Source: Thermococcus argininiproducens (GTDB lineage Archaea > Methanobacteriota_B > Thermococci > Thermococcales > Thermococcaceae). From it: DNA of 64,000 nt. A program made the translations under genes and the position numbers. Under the pieces are notes generated by a model, which was not told where the DNA came from, made no database searches, and worked only from the letters and a program-made list of their open reading frames with translations. The DNA is taken from the NCBI RefSeq assembly GCF_023746595.1, contig NZ_CP080572.1, forward strand, positions 558,001 through 622,000, written 5' to 3'. Below, in pieces: positions 40,390 through 48,158 of the stretch; the stretch's first letter is position 1, and every line of letters starts with the position of its first letter.

Positions 40390-40723
40390 CGAGAATATTC
40401 CATTAAAAGTCGTTAGACTTCTGCAAGAGGAAGGATTTGCGATCAAGTCTATAACAGATATCAAACCTGGAATTACTGATGAGGAAGTGTCTGAAATAGC
40501 CCTCAGAGAAAACAGGATCTTAATAACATTTGATAAGGATTTTGGAAGGATCTTATTTGTGGAGGGCTTAGGCGTTCCCGGATTAATTCTTCTTAGGTTT
40601 CCACCGAAAAATGTTAAATACATAACAAGGATTCTAAAAGAAGTTCTGTCAAAGGATATTGAGTTTTATGGAAGAATTGTAATTGTTTTCGAAGATAAAA
40701 TTAGGGTATCAAATCTTCCTTAG
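40370..40723 (+). CDS. DUF5615 PIN-like toxin (Mut7-C type)
   Basis: 117 residues. MSKFLADENIPLKVVRLLQE (Asp-Glu-Asn start), ITDEEVSEIALRENRILITF and DKDFGRILF (second acid pair), and GLILLRFPPKNVKY define the family. Known: DUF5615 is a PIN-like nuclease fold forming TA modules with DUF433 antitoxins. Target RNA unknown. It ends about 20 bases before the IS-end relics at 40741. Confidence 0.85.
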   Translation: MSKFLADENIPLKVVRLLQEEGFAIKSITDIKPGITDEEVSEIALRENRILITFDKDFGRILFVEGLGVPGLILLRFPPKNVKYITRILKEVLSKDIEFYGRIVIVFEDKIRVSNLP

Positions 40724-40740
40724 GCATTTCTCTTTTCTGG

Positions 40741-40823
40741 GAAGACCCCTTCCAAAAGGAGGGGTAGTTCACCTCCTTTGTGGGCTGGAAGCCTCGCCCT
40801 TCAGGGCGGGGAGGAGGTCAGCA
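40741..40823 (+). repeat. Two IS200/IS605-type end relics fused back to back
   Basis: AGACCCCTTCCAAAAGGAGG followed by GGTAG copies the inner hairpin of the intact element (about 10749-10775, opposite strand). GTTCACCTCC follows, and then GGAAGCCTCGCCCTTCAGGG plus CGGGGAGGAGGTCAG, the most complete right-end type hairpin in the window. No tnpB lies between, so this is either an internally deleted element or a solo end. Confidence 0.65.
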
Positions 40824-41865
40824 GGCATATAGAACGTTTGTTAATAGGGATAAATTTGCCCTAATAGTTCTCGACGAAATCCAAAACATTGAAAACTGGG
40901 AAAAATGGGTTCGTAGGACAATGGAAAAAGAGAATGTTCAAATCATTGTAACAGGGTCCACCTCTTCCCTTTTAAAAACCGAAGTATCAACGGCATTGAC
41001 CGGACGTTCTTTGACCTTAGAAGTTTTCCCTTTAAGCTTTCACGAATTTTTAAAATTCAAAGGGCTTTCATTTAAAGATGAGTTTGGGATTGTGAAGAGT
41101 AGGGCCAAAATAGAACGATTTCTAATAGATTACCTTCAATTTGGTGGATTTCCAAGAGTCGTTTTGGAAGAAGATGAATTTTTGAAGAGGGAGATGCTCA
41201 GAGAGCTTTTTGATGGTATAGTAATGAGGGACATCGTATTCAGGCATGGATTTAGGGAGATAAATTCGGTTAGATTAGTAGCAGAGCTGGTTATAAACTC
41301 GTTTTCGTCTCTTAAGAGTGTGAGTGGTCTTAGAAACGAGCTGGTTGGGATACTTAAGAAAAAGGTCTCTCCAAATTTTGTTGCAGAGGTTATGGAGGCC
41401 CTTAGGGAGAGCTACTTGATATTCACACTCCCACCCTTTTCTCCAAAAATAAAGGATGTGAGAAAGTATCCAAAGAAAATTTATGTGGTAGATACAGGAC
41501 TAGCGACCTTTGTGACTCTAAGCTTCTCTAGAAATTTAGGTAGGTTAGCTGAAAATGCAGTTGCTATTCATTTAATCCAAAAATATGGGGAAAACAACCT
41601 CTTCTACTACAAGGGTAAGAGGGAGGTTGATTTTATTCTCAAGGAAGGATTGAAAATAACAAAGGCCATTCAGGTAACCTGGGATTTAAGGGAAAGCTAT
41701 GAAAGAGAAGTGAAGGCCCTTCTGGAGGCAATGGATATATTTGATCTTGAAGAGGGTATTATCATAACTGCAAATGAAGAAGGAGAAGAAGTTTATGGGG
41801 GCAAAAATATAAAAATAATCCCTCTCTGGAAGTTTCTTTTGGAGTTGAGGGATACAAATCGTTAG
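40824..41865 (+). pseudogene. DUF4143-type ATPase lacking its Walker A region
   Basis: From AYRTFVNRDKFALIVLDEIQ (Walker B LIVLDEIQN) the protein is intact: sensor IIVTGSTSSLLK, SGR-like TALTGRSLTLEVFPLSFHEF, and a C-terminal nuclease-like KREVDFILKEG. The residues before this come from the IS-end relic (GWKPRPSGRGGGQQ), replacing about 60 residues that should hold Walker A. The fragment at 40005-40109 is its likely N-terminus. The open frame from ATG 40780 could still be translated (361 residues) but would not bind ATP normally. Confidence 0.65.
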
Positions 41866-41928
41866 GGTTAGCATTTGTTAAGGAGGTGTGTTAGTCAGCT
41901 GAATGATACCAAAAAGGTGAAAGAACAA

Positions 41929-42345
41929 TTACAGCATTTGATTTACAGTTTCTAAAACTTCTCTGGCGAATCTCAAAACAAACTCTGCTTCTTCTTCGTC
42001 AACCAAAGCCCCTCCATACTGAACATTGTGTCTTGAAATCCTGAGTTTATCGAGAATATTCATAAGTTCTACTATTTTGGGATCGGTTCTGTACAGCTCC
42101 CTAACCGCAATAACTAGACACTGGTGGCTCCTCTCTTTACATCCCTTTGCAAAGAGCAATGGCCTCACCGAATGAAATGCGGAATTATAAGCAGCTATCT
42201 CAACCATAACATAGTCGCCAATTTCAAATGTTCTTTCTGCGGATTTTAGGAACCGCCTTGCAATTTCTATTGAATTTTTCACCCTTTCTATTGCTGAAGG
42301 GTCGTGCTTTATCCATCCTCTTCTCAGACACTCTTCAAACTTCAT
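41929..42345 (-). CDS. HEPN-domain protein (RNase toxin of a HEPN/MNT module)
   Basis: 138 residues, all helical. SAERTFEIGDYVMVEIAAYN and FHSVRPLLFAKGCKERSHQC are the first helices; RISRHNVQYG near residue 108 holds the conserved R-H-x3-Y motif of HEPN nucleases. Known: HEPN partners of minimal nucleotidyltransferases are RNases silenced by AMPylation. Its ATG overlaps the upstream MNT stop by 4 bases. It is the second gene of the pair. Confidence 0.8.
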   Translation of the reverse strand: MKFEECLRRGWIKHDPSAIERVKNSIEIARRFLKSAERTFEIGDYVMVEIAAYNSAFHSVRPLLFAKGCKERSHQCLVIAVRELYRTDPKIVELMNILDKLRISRHNVQYGGALVDEEEAEFVLRFAREVLETVNQML

Positions 42346-42893
42346 AATGGAGCCCCCTTTATCAGTACATGCTTTCTAATAACACTTTCAGCGAAATGGT
42401 CTTTCTCTTCCTTCATTTTCTCCCATTTATAAAATGGGAGAACTGTGAGTTGAAGGCTCACCCCAACTCTTTCCTCTATTTCACGTAATAGCTTGTAGTC
42501 GATATCTTCTTTGCTTCCAATAACCAGTATGTCCAAATCGCTCTTCTCATCGAACTCTCCAGAAGCAAAGCTCCCGTATATTGCAAGGGAACTGCAGTTC
42601 TTACAAATGTTCTGGATACCTTTCTCTTTTAGGAGCAATAAATAATATGTTTTTTTAATCTCTTTAACCGCAAAATCATCATTGTTCAGTCTAAAGAGCC
42701 TCAAATTTCCTTTTCTTCTGGAAAGTAGAATCCCCTCACTTTCAAATAAGTCACAGTAAAGTTTAGCACTTCCAGAACTTATTTTTAGAGCTCTAGCCAG
42801 CTCTTTTAGGTGTATTTCACAGGTAGGATGAAGAAGGAAGTACTCTAGGACTTTAAACCCTGTGAATTTTTTAAAGTGCTCCAGCATTGACAT
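42342..42893 (-). CDS. HTH plus minimal nucleotidyltransferase (antitoxin of the HEPN/MNT module)
   Basis: 183 residues. The N-terminal winged helix (about 8-65: GFKVLEYFLLHPTCEIHLKE, SSGSAKLYCDLFESEGILLS) is fused to the nucleotidyltransferase domain: LAIYGSFASGEFDEKSDLDI has the G-S...D-x-D catalytic motif. Known: MNT proteins AMPylate the HEPN partner. The added HTH probably binds the two GAACGA-type palindromes just upstream, giving autoregulation. ATG 42893 lies 8 bases from the first palindrome, so the mRNA is essentially leaderless. Confidence 0.8.
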   Translation of the reverse strand: MSMLEHFKKFTGFKVLEYFLLHPTCEIHLKELARALKISSGSAKLYCDLFESEGILLSRRKGNLRLFRLNNDDFAVKEIKKTYYLLLLKEKGIQNICKNCSSLAIYGSFASGEFDEKSDLDILVIGSKEDIDYKLLREIEERVGVSLQLTVLPFYKWEKMKEEKDHFAESVIRKHVLIKGAPL

Positions 42894-42900
42894 AATATAT

Positions 42901-42947
42901 TGAACGATCGTTCATCTTATAAAACTTTCGTTCATTATAATGAACGA
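42901..42947 (-). promoter_or_regulatory. Twin perfect palindromes flanking the TATA box of the HEPN/MNT module
   Basis: Operator 1, TGAACGATCGTTCA (42901-42914), and operator 2, TCGTTCATTATAATGAACGA (42928-42947), are both perfect palindromes built from GAACGA half-sites. Between them TTTTATAAGA on the minus strand is the TATA box. The four half-sites suggest cooperative binding of two dimers enclosing the core promoter. Confidence 0.8.
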
Positions 42948-42977
42948 TATTGGGATGATCAATTCACTTAACTTTCT

Positions 42978-43015
42978 GACCTCTCCCCGCACTAAAGGGC
43001 GAGACTTTCAAAAGG
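42978..43015 (-). repeat. Relic of IS200/IS605-type element end
   Basis: GACCTCTCCCCGCACTAAAG followed by GGCGAGACTTTCAAAAGG is the reverse of the consensus end, with a few changes. It lies between the HEPN/MNT promoter and the DUF1616 gene. Confidence 0.6.
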
Positions 43016-43091
43016 AAAATGTAATGAACACGTTAGATATTGAGAGGGAAAACCATTTTAAACACTCCCTCCCTCTAGTATTGGTGATCAA

Positions 43092-44078
43092 ATGAGGCCC
43101 AAGGATTACTGGGATCTGATAACAATCATCTCACTTTCACTCATCTTGGATCTCCTCATTGCTTTCTATCCAGATAGCTTACTTAGAAAAGCTCTAGGCT
43201 TGGCTTTTGTGCTCTTTTTCCCTGGATACGTATTTATAACTGCTCTTTTCCCCGAGAAAAAGGAGCTTGACAACCTTGAAAGATTGGCCTTGAGCTTTGG
43301 CCTGAGCATAGCGATAGTTCCTCTAATTGGCCTTGGCCTTAACTACACTCCTTGGGGGATAAGATTAATTCCAATTCTTGTAAGCCTAACAATTTTCAAC
43401 CTCATCTTTGCCATTGCGGCAGTTTATAGAAGGGCCAACGCCGTTGATCCATGGATTCCAATGATAAGCATTGAAAAACTTAAAGAAGAGCTCGAATGGG
43501 AGAAATCAAGTAAACTGGATAAAGCTTTGACTGTAATCCTGATCATCGCAATAATCTCCTCCATAGCAACTTTGGCCTATGTTATAACTCATCCCAAGCC
43601 CGGAGAAAAGTTCACAGAGTTCTACATTCTTGGGCCTGAAGGGAAGGCCGCGGATTATCCAACCGACCTCCTTGTGGGCGAAAAGGCCAGGGTTATTCTG
43701 GGCATAGCAAACCACGAATACAGAAACGTTACCTACCACGTTGAGGTGTGGCTGGTAAATCTAACCTACGATTTCAACACAAACGAGACTTATATTCACA
43801 AGATGTACCTTATGGATTACTTCAACGTAACCCTACCCCATAAGCCCGTTGATATTGAGGGCAACTGGACGCCTCAATGGGAGACCAACTACACCTTCAC
43901 CATAAACAGACCCGGAAAGTGGCAGCTGTGGTTCTTGCTCTTCAAGGACGAAAGGCCACCTCTTCCAACGCCAGTAAAAGGAGACTATGCTCAAACCAAC
44001 GCCACTCAGAGAATCCTGGATGCGATAGAGGGCAATATAATGGGGTTAAAGCTTAACATTGAGGTTAAGAGGATTTAG
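43092..44078 (+). CDS. DUF1616 membrane protein
   Basis: 328 residues. Four membrane helices in the first 170 residues (IISLSLILDLLIAFYP; LGLAFVLFFPGYVFITALFP; LALSFGLSIAIVPLIGLGLN; LIPILVSLTIFNLIFAIAAV), another near 150 (ALTVILIIAIISSIATLAYV), then an external beta domain (FTEFYILGPEGKAADYPTDL ... TFTINRPGKWQLWFLLF). Known: DUF1616 proteins are common in euryarchaeal envelopes with unknown roles. ATG 43092 follows GGTGATCA. It is possibly functionally tied to the TasA-like gene downstream, 171 bases away. Confidence 0.8.
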   Translation: MRPKDYWDLITIISLSLILDLLIAFYPDSLLRKALGLAFVLFFPGYVFITALFPEKKELDNLERLALSFGLSIAIVPLIGLGLNYTPWGIRLIPILVSLTIFNLIFAIAAVYRRANAVDPWIPMISIEKLKEELEWEKSSKLDKALTVILIIAIISSIATLAYVITHPKPGEKFTEFYILGPEGKAADYPTDLLVGEKARVILGIANHEYRNVTYHVEVWLVNLTYDFNTNETYIHKMYLMDYFNVTLPHKPVDIEGNWTPQWETNYTFTINRPGKWQLWFLLFKDERPPLPTPVKGDYAQTNATQRILDAIEGNIMGLKLNIEVKRI

Positions 44079-44130
44079 AGTCTTTCCTGCTCAATAATGG
44101 TTCAGTTGGATGAGCTTTTCCTCAAGTCTT

Positions 44131-44158
44131 CTTCTTTAGGGTGAGGCTCTCAGAAAGG
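44131..44158 (-). repeat. Weak IS200/IS605-type end relic
   Basis: CTTCTTTAGGGTGAGGCTCT followed by CAGAAAGG resembles CTAAAGGGCGAGGCTTTCAA with several differences. It may be coincidence. Confidence 0.25.
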
Positions 44159-44249
44159 TAACTTGGGAATGGTAGCGTTGGGTAATATGAGAAACACTTT
44201 TAATTAATATTCTATGTAGTAAAATTGTGAAACTCTTGTGGTGGTCATC

Positions 44250-44846
44250 ATGAGGAGAGAAGTTGTCTTCATGGTTATAGGTCTTTTATTAGGGGCGGTG
44301 GGATTTAAAATAGGTAGTGCGCTCTTTAGCGATATAAGCATCTCTGAAAACAATGAGATAGCAACCGGGGAGTTTGACGTCAGAATCAGCAAAACTGGAA
44401 ACACATTCTACAACGATTTGAAGCTCTTTGAATTCAACGATCTTAAACCAGGAGACGAAATAAAGGCTGAGTTCTACATAAAAAACAGCGGGGACTTCAA
44501 CATCTCGAAGATTCTCATAATTCCCCATGTCCAAGACTTGGAAAGCGGTGAGCTCACCGGAGCAGAGGCTTTGGTGGACAACACAACCGAGGTTGGAGAG
44601 CTAAGTCAAAACCTCATCTTGGAGTGGATTGTGATAACACATAACAACCAAACCTATACCTTAAGTGATTACTCCGGAAGGAGCCTATATGAGCTGAACA
44701 ACCAGTCAATCTCAATCTTAACCTCACCCTTTACGCCTTCAGAAACCCTCAAAGTTACAATGTTTTTCTTAGTGAACCCCGAAGCGGGCAATGAGATCCA
44801 AAAGGACCTCTGCCTAATTTCAATGCAGATCTATGCTGAGCAGTGA
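44250..44846 (+). CDS. TasA/camelysin-like exported protein
   Basis: 198 residues from ATG 44250. A signal or anchor helix (VVFMVIGLLLGAVGFKIGSA) is followed by LFSDISISENNEIATGEFDV, NDLKPGDEIKAEFYIKNSGD and a late TPSETLKVTMFFLV, the ordering of TasA/CalY-like proteins. Known: TasA-type proteins form donor-strand-linked fibres, including archaeal bundling pili. Inferred: a surface fibre or protease-like camelysin relative. No SipW-type peptidase is visible next to it. A TATA-like TTTTAATTAATA lies about 50 bases upstream. Confidence 0.6.
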   Translation: MRREVVFMVIGLLLGAVGFKIGSALFSDISISENNEIATGEFDVRISKTGNTFYNDLKLFEFNDLKPGDEIKAEFYIKNSGDFNISKILIIPHVQDLESGELTGAEALVDNTTEVGELSQNLILEWIVITHNNQTYTLSDYSGRSLYELNNQSISILTSPFTPSETLKVTMFFLVNPEAGNEIQKDLCLISMQIYAEQ

Positions 44847-44886
44847 GTTTTTAAACTCCTCTTTCCTTTCTCCTTTGGTGCTCACT

Positions 44887-45681
44887 ATGATTGGAATAAT
44901 CTTTGATATGGATGGTGTTATTTACAGGGGGAAAGAGCTCATTGATGGGGCTGAGAAAGTTATTGAGTTTTTAAGATCCCATGGAATTCCCTTCGTCTTC
45001 CTCACCAACAACTCCACCAGAAATGCCAGGATGTACAGGGAAAAGCTCAAAGAGATGGGAATTGAGGTTGAAGAAGAGAGAATAATAACCTCCGGCTATG
45101 CAACGGCCCAGTATTTAAAGAAACACTTTGAAAAAGGCAACGTTTTTGTGATTGGAGGAAAGGGCCTTGTGGAGGAGATTAAGTCCATTGGGTGGCCAAT
45201 AATAAGTGTTGAAGAGGCTAAAGAAGCGTGGAAAGAAATAGAATACGTTGTCGTTGGCCTAGATCCTGATCTGACATATAAAAAGCTCAAATACGGATGT
45301 CTGGCAATAAGGAACGGGGCCCGGTTTATAGGAACAAACCCCGATACCACATATCCAAGCGAAGAGGGAATCCTGCCCGGGGCTGGCTCTATTATCGCTG
45401 CCCTTAAAGTCTCCACTGAGAAAGAACCACTGATAATAGGAAAACCCAATGAACCGGTTTTTGAAGTGGTTAGAGAAAAACTAAACGCTGATGAGATATG
45501 GGTGGTTGGCGATAGGCTTGATACGGATATAGCTTTTGCAAAGAGAATTGGAGCAAAGGCGATAATGGTTTTAACTGGGGTGAACACGCTTGAAGACGCG
45601 GGAAAAAGTGACGTTAAACCTGATTTAGTGCTTCCAAGCATAGGGGAGCTTTTGGAGTACCTAGAGACATTTTTTGAATAG
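44887..45681 (+). CDS. HAD-superfamily phosphatase, NagD type
   Basis: 264 residues from ATG 44887 (GGTG upstream); a longer frame to 44833 overlaps the previous gene and is rejected. IIFDMDGVIYRGKELIDGA (motif I D-x-D), FVFLTNNSTRNA (motif II), IGKPNEPVFEV (motif III Lys) and VVGDRLDTDIAFAKRIGAKA (motif IV) are all present, with the NagD-type C2 cap between. Known: such enzymes dephosphorylate sugar phosphates, nucleotides or phosphoglycolate. The substrate is unknown. Confidence 0.85.
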   Translation: MIGIIFDMDGVIYRGKELIDGAEKVIEFLRSHGIPFVFLTNNSTRNARMYREKLKEMGIEVEEERIITSGYATAQYLKKHFEKGNVFVIGGKGLVEEIKSIGWPIISVEEAKEAWKEIEYVVVGLDPDLTYKKLKYGCLAIRNGARFIGTNPDTTYPSEEGILPGAGSIIAALKVSTEKEPLIIGKPNEPVFEVVREKLNADEIWVVGDRLDTDIAFAKRIGAKAIMVLTGVNTLEDAGKSDVKPDLVLPSIGELLEYLETFFE

Positions 45682-45803
45682 TGGGGATGTTATGAGAGAT
45701 TTAATCGACAACTTTAAAAACCAACCTTTAAAGCTAAATGCAGAAATCAACTTTTGGGTTAGATTTATAACTACGTCTTTTGAAAATCAAAGAGGTGATT
45801 GAA

Positions 45804-46334
45804 ATGAATCCATTCCATGATTTGGAGCCCGGACCAGAAGTACCGGAAGTTGTTTACGCCCTAATAGAGATTCCAAAGGGAAGCAGAAACAAGTATGAGC
45901 TGGATAAGAAAAGTGGCCTTATAAAGCTTGATAGAGTCCTTTACAGTCCATTCTATTATCCGGTTGACTATGGTGTAATTCCACAGACATGGTACGATGA
46001 TGATGATCCATTTGATATCATGGTTATCATGAGAGAACCCACTTATCCTGGAGTACTCATTGAAGCGAGACCAATAGGCCTCTTCAAAATGATTGACAGT
46101 GGTGATAGAGATTACAAGATCCTTGCAGTTCCCGTTGAGGACCCATACTTCAACGACTGGAAAGACCTAAGCGATGTACCAAAGGCCTTCCTTGATGAGA
46201 TTGCCCACTTCTTCAGGAGATACAAGGAGCTTCAAGGAAAAGAGATAATTGTAGAGGGATGGGAAGACGCAGAAAAGGCAAAGCAAGAAATCCTTAGAGC
46301 AATAGAACTCTACAAGGAGAAGTTTAAGAAGTGA
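45804..46334 (+). CDS. ppa: Inorganic pyrophosphatase, family I
   Basis: 176 residues. Start ATG 45804 follows GAGGTGATT; codon 45780 is not needed. [20 protein letters not shown] begins the fold, [13 protein letters not shown] holds the metal-binding acids and [14 protein letters not shown] the third acidic patch. It hydrolyses pyrophosphate to phosphate in the cytoplasm with Mg. A TATA box (TTTATAAC, about 45763-45771) lies upstream. It heads the housekeeping run to 48123. Confidence 0.95.
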   Translation: MNPFHDLEPGPEVPEVVYALIEIPKGSRNKYELDKKSGLIKLDRVLYSPFYYPVDYGVIPQTWYDDDDPFDIMVIMREPTYPGVLIEARPIGLFKMIDSGDRDYKILAVPVEDPYFNDWKDLSDVPKAFLDEIAHFFRRYKELQGKEIIVEGWEDAEKAKQEILRAIELYKEKFKK

Positions 46335-46368
46335 ATCTCTCTTTCTTTAAAATTTTGGAGGTAAGAGA

Positions 46369-46932
46369 ATGTACAAACTCCTTAGAGTTAAAGATGTCGT
46401 GAGAATTCCCCCAAGAATGTTCACAATGGATCCCAAAGAGGCTGCAAAGATAGTTTTGAGAGAGGCTTATGAGGGAATGTATGATAAGGATGAGGGAGTT
46501 ATCCTAGCAATTTTGGACGTTCATGAAGTTAGTGAGGGCCTTATTATTCATGGAGACGGTGCAACATATCACGAGGCAGTGTTTGATGTTCTTGTTTGGA
46601 AGCCTGAGATGCATGAGGTTGTTGAAGGCGAGGTAATTGATGTTGTGCCTTATGGTGCGTTCATAAGAATCGGCCCTATGGACGGTCTTGTGCACATTTC
46701 TCAGCTTATGGATGATTATGTTGTCTTTGACGAGAAAAACGCCCAGTTTGTTGGAAAGGAGAAGGGCCACTTATTAAAGCTTGGCGACGCTGTTAGGGCG
46801 AGAATAATTGCCATAAGTGAGAAGAGCAAGATAATTAGAGAGAACAAGATTGGACTTACTATGAGACAGCCTGGATTGGGTAAGTTTGATTGGATAGAGA
46901 AGGAGAAGAGAAAAGCTGAAAGTGGTGAGTGA
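46369..46932 (+). CDS. rpoE1: DNA-directed RNA polymerase subunit E' (Rpo7)
   Basis: 187 residues. The N-terminal tip domain (LLRVKDVVRIPPRMFTMDPK) is followed by an S1/OB domain (VVEGEVIDVVPYGAFIRIGP, DGLVHISQL). It is the archaeal Rpb7 homologue forming the polymerase stalk and binding nascent RNA. GGAGGTAAG precedes ATG 46369. It overlaps the start region of rpoE2. Confidence 0.95.
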   Translation: MYKLLRVKDVVRIPPRMFTMDPKEAAKIVLREAYEGMYDKDEGVILAILDVHEVSEGLIIHGDGATYHEAVFDVLVWKPEMHEVVEGEVIDVVPYGAFIRIGPMDGLVHISQLMDDYVVFDEKNAQFVGKEKGHLLKLGDAVRARIIAISEKSKIIRENKIGLTMRQPGLGKFDWIEKEKRKAESGE

Positions 46933-46934
46933 AA

Positions 46935-47120
46935 ATGACTGAGAAGGCCTGCAGGCACTGCCATTACATCACCAATGAAGATCGATGTCCCGTCTGCGGG
47001 AGCAGGGATTTAAGTGATGAGTGGTTTGACCTCGTTATAATCCTTGATCCAGAGAACTCCAAAATAGGCCAGGCACTTGGTGTGAAAGTTCCAGGGAAAT
47101 ACGCTATAAGGGTCAGGTAG
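46935..47120 (+). CDS. spt4: RNA polymerase subunit E'' / transcription factor Spt4
   Basis: 61 residues from ATG 46935 (GGTGAGTG upstream). CRHCHYITNEDRCPVCGS gives the four zinc ligands, and GQALGVKVPGKYAIRVR the Spt5 interface. Known: archaeal Spt4 binds Spt5 NGN and supports processive transcription. It sits 2 bases after rpoE1. Confidence 0.95.
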   Translation: MTEKACRHCHYITNEDRCPVCGSRDLSDEWFDLVIILDPENSKIGQALGVKVPGKYAIRVR

Positions 47121-47121
47121 C

Positions 47122-47664
47122 ATGTCCCGAAACTTTTACTACAAACTCACAGAGGACCTTAGAGATGAACTTAAAAATCCCCTAGGTAAGCTGGTAGAAG
47201 GCGAAATGCCCCAACCTTATCTGAAAGCCTCCGAGGAATTTAAGAATGCTCCCTTTTTAGTTACAGTGGGAGATGTCGTCACGGAAAATGTCCTCAGAGT
47301 TGGTATAAAACCCTCTCTGGCAATATATGACCACAAGACTAAGAGAAAGGAGTATGAACCTGATATTGAGCTTGGCGCGGTTGTGTTAACAACAAAAAAC
47401 CCACCTGGAACAATAACGAAAGCTTTATTAAATGCTGTCAAAAAGTCCTTTGAACTTGTTAAGAGAGGGAAAAGAGTTTACCTAAAGGTGAACGGCGAGG
47501 AGGATTTGGCCGCCATCCCGGCCGTGATATATGCTCCTGAGGGAGCTTTGGTGATATATGGTCAACCTGACAGAGGGATAGTACTTATAAAGGTCACACC
47601 TGAATGTAAGCGCAGGTGCGCTCAGTTGCTTAGAAAGATGGAGGTGGTTTACGATGGAGATTAG
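47122..47664 (+). CDS. GTP-dependent dephospho-CoA kinase (DUF359)
   Basis: 180 residues, one base after spt4. [20 protein letters not shown] then [14 protein letters not shown] are the conserved DUF359 phosphate and substrate segments, and [16 protein letters not shown] follows near residue 140. Known: the Thermococcus kodakarensis DUF359 protein was shown to be the archaeal dephospho-CoA kinase using GTP, completing CoA synthesis. The family placement is firm. Confidence 0.9.
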   Translation: MSRNFYYKLTEDLRDELKNPLGKLVEGEMPQPYLKASEEFKNAPFLVTVGDVVTENVLRVGIKPSLAIYDHKTKRKEYEPDIELGAVVLTTKNPPGTITKALLNAVKKSFELVKRGKRVYLKVNGEEDLAAIPAVIYAPEGALVIYGQPDRGIVLIKVTPECKRRCAQLLRKMEVVYDGD

Positions 47665-47950
47665 GGTTATCGAGACTAAAGAGAACAAACTCTTAGGAAG
47701 AAAGGAGATATACTTTGAAGTTATTCACGAGGGAGAGCCCACCCCCTCAAGGGCAGACGTTAAGGGCAAACTCGTTGCAATGCTTGATCTAAATCCAGAA
47801 ACAACAATTATCCAATACATAAGGAGCTACTTCGGTAGCCACGTTAGTAAGGGATACGCTAAAGCTTATGAGAGCAAGGAGAGAATGCTCTATATAGAGC
47901 CTGAATACATATTGAGAAGAGAAGGAATGATACAGGAGCAGGAGGAGTGA
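47654..47950 (+). CDS. rps24e: 30S ribosomal protein S24e
   Basis: 98 residues, overlapping the previous gene by 11 bases. [36 protein letters not shown] and [18 protein letters not shown] are the characteristic S24e segments. It is a component of the small subunit. Confidence 0.95.
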   Translation: MEIRVIETKENKLLGRKEIYFEVIHEGEPTPSRADVKGKLVAMLDLNPETTIIQYIRSYFGSHVSKGYAKAYESKERMLYIEPEYILRREGMIQEQEE

Positions 47951-47955
47951 TGTAA

Positions 47956-48123
47956 ATGGCTGGTAAGAAGACATCCCAAAAGTGGAAGTTCTACGAAGTT
48001 AAGGATGGCAAGGTCTCAAGGAAGAACAGATTCTGCCCAAGATGCGGCCCAGGAGTTTTCATGGCAAACCACAAAGACAGATGGACATGCGGTAGATGCG
48101 GTTACACTGAGTGGAAGAGATGA
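47956..48123 (+). CDS. rps27ae: 30S ribosomal protein S27ae
   Basis: 55 residues, short but unmistakable: [20 protein letters not shown], then [20 protein letters not shown] and RCGYTEW, with four zinc-binding cysteines. Archaeal S27ae lacks the ubiquitin fusion of eukaryotes. The ATG at 47956 lies 5 bases after the rps24e stop, with GGAGGAGTGATG as ribosome site. It ends the housekeeping operon. Confidence 0.95.
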   Translation: MAGKKTSQKWKFYEVKDGKVSRKNRFCPRCGPGVFMANHKDRWTCGRCGYTEWKR

Positions 48124-48158
48124 AGCTTTTCTTTTTTAATTAACCTTCTGGTGAACCC

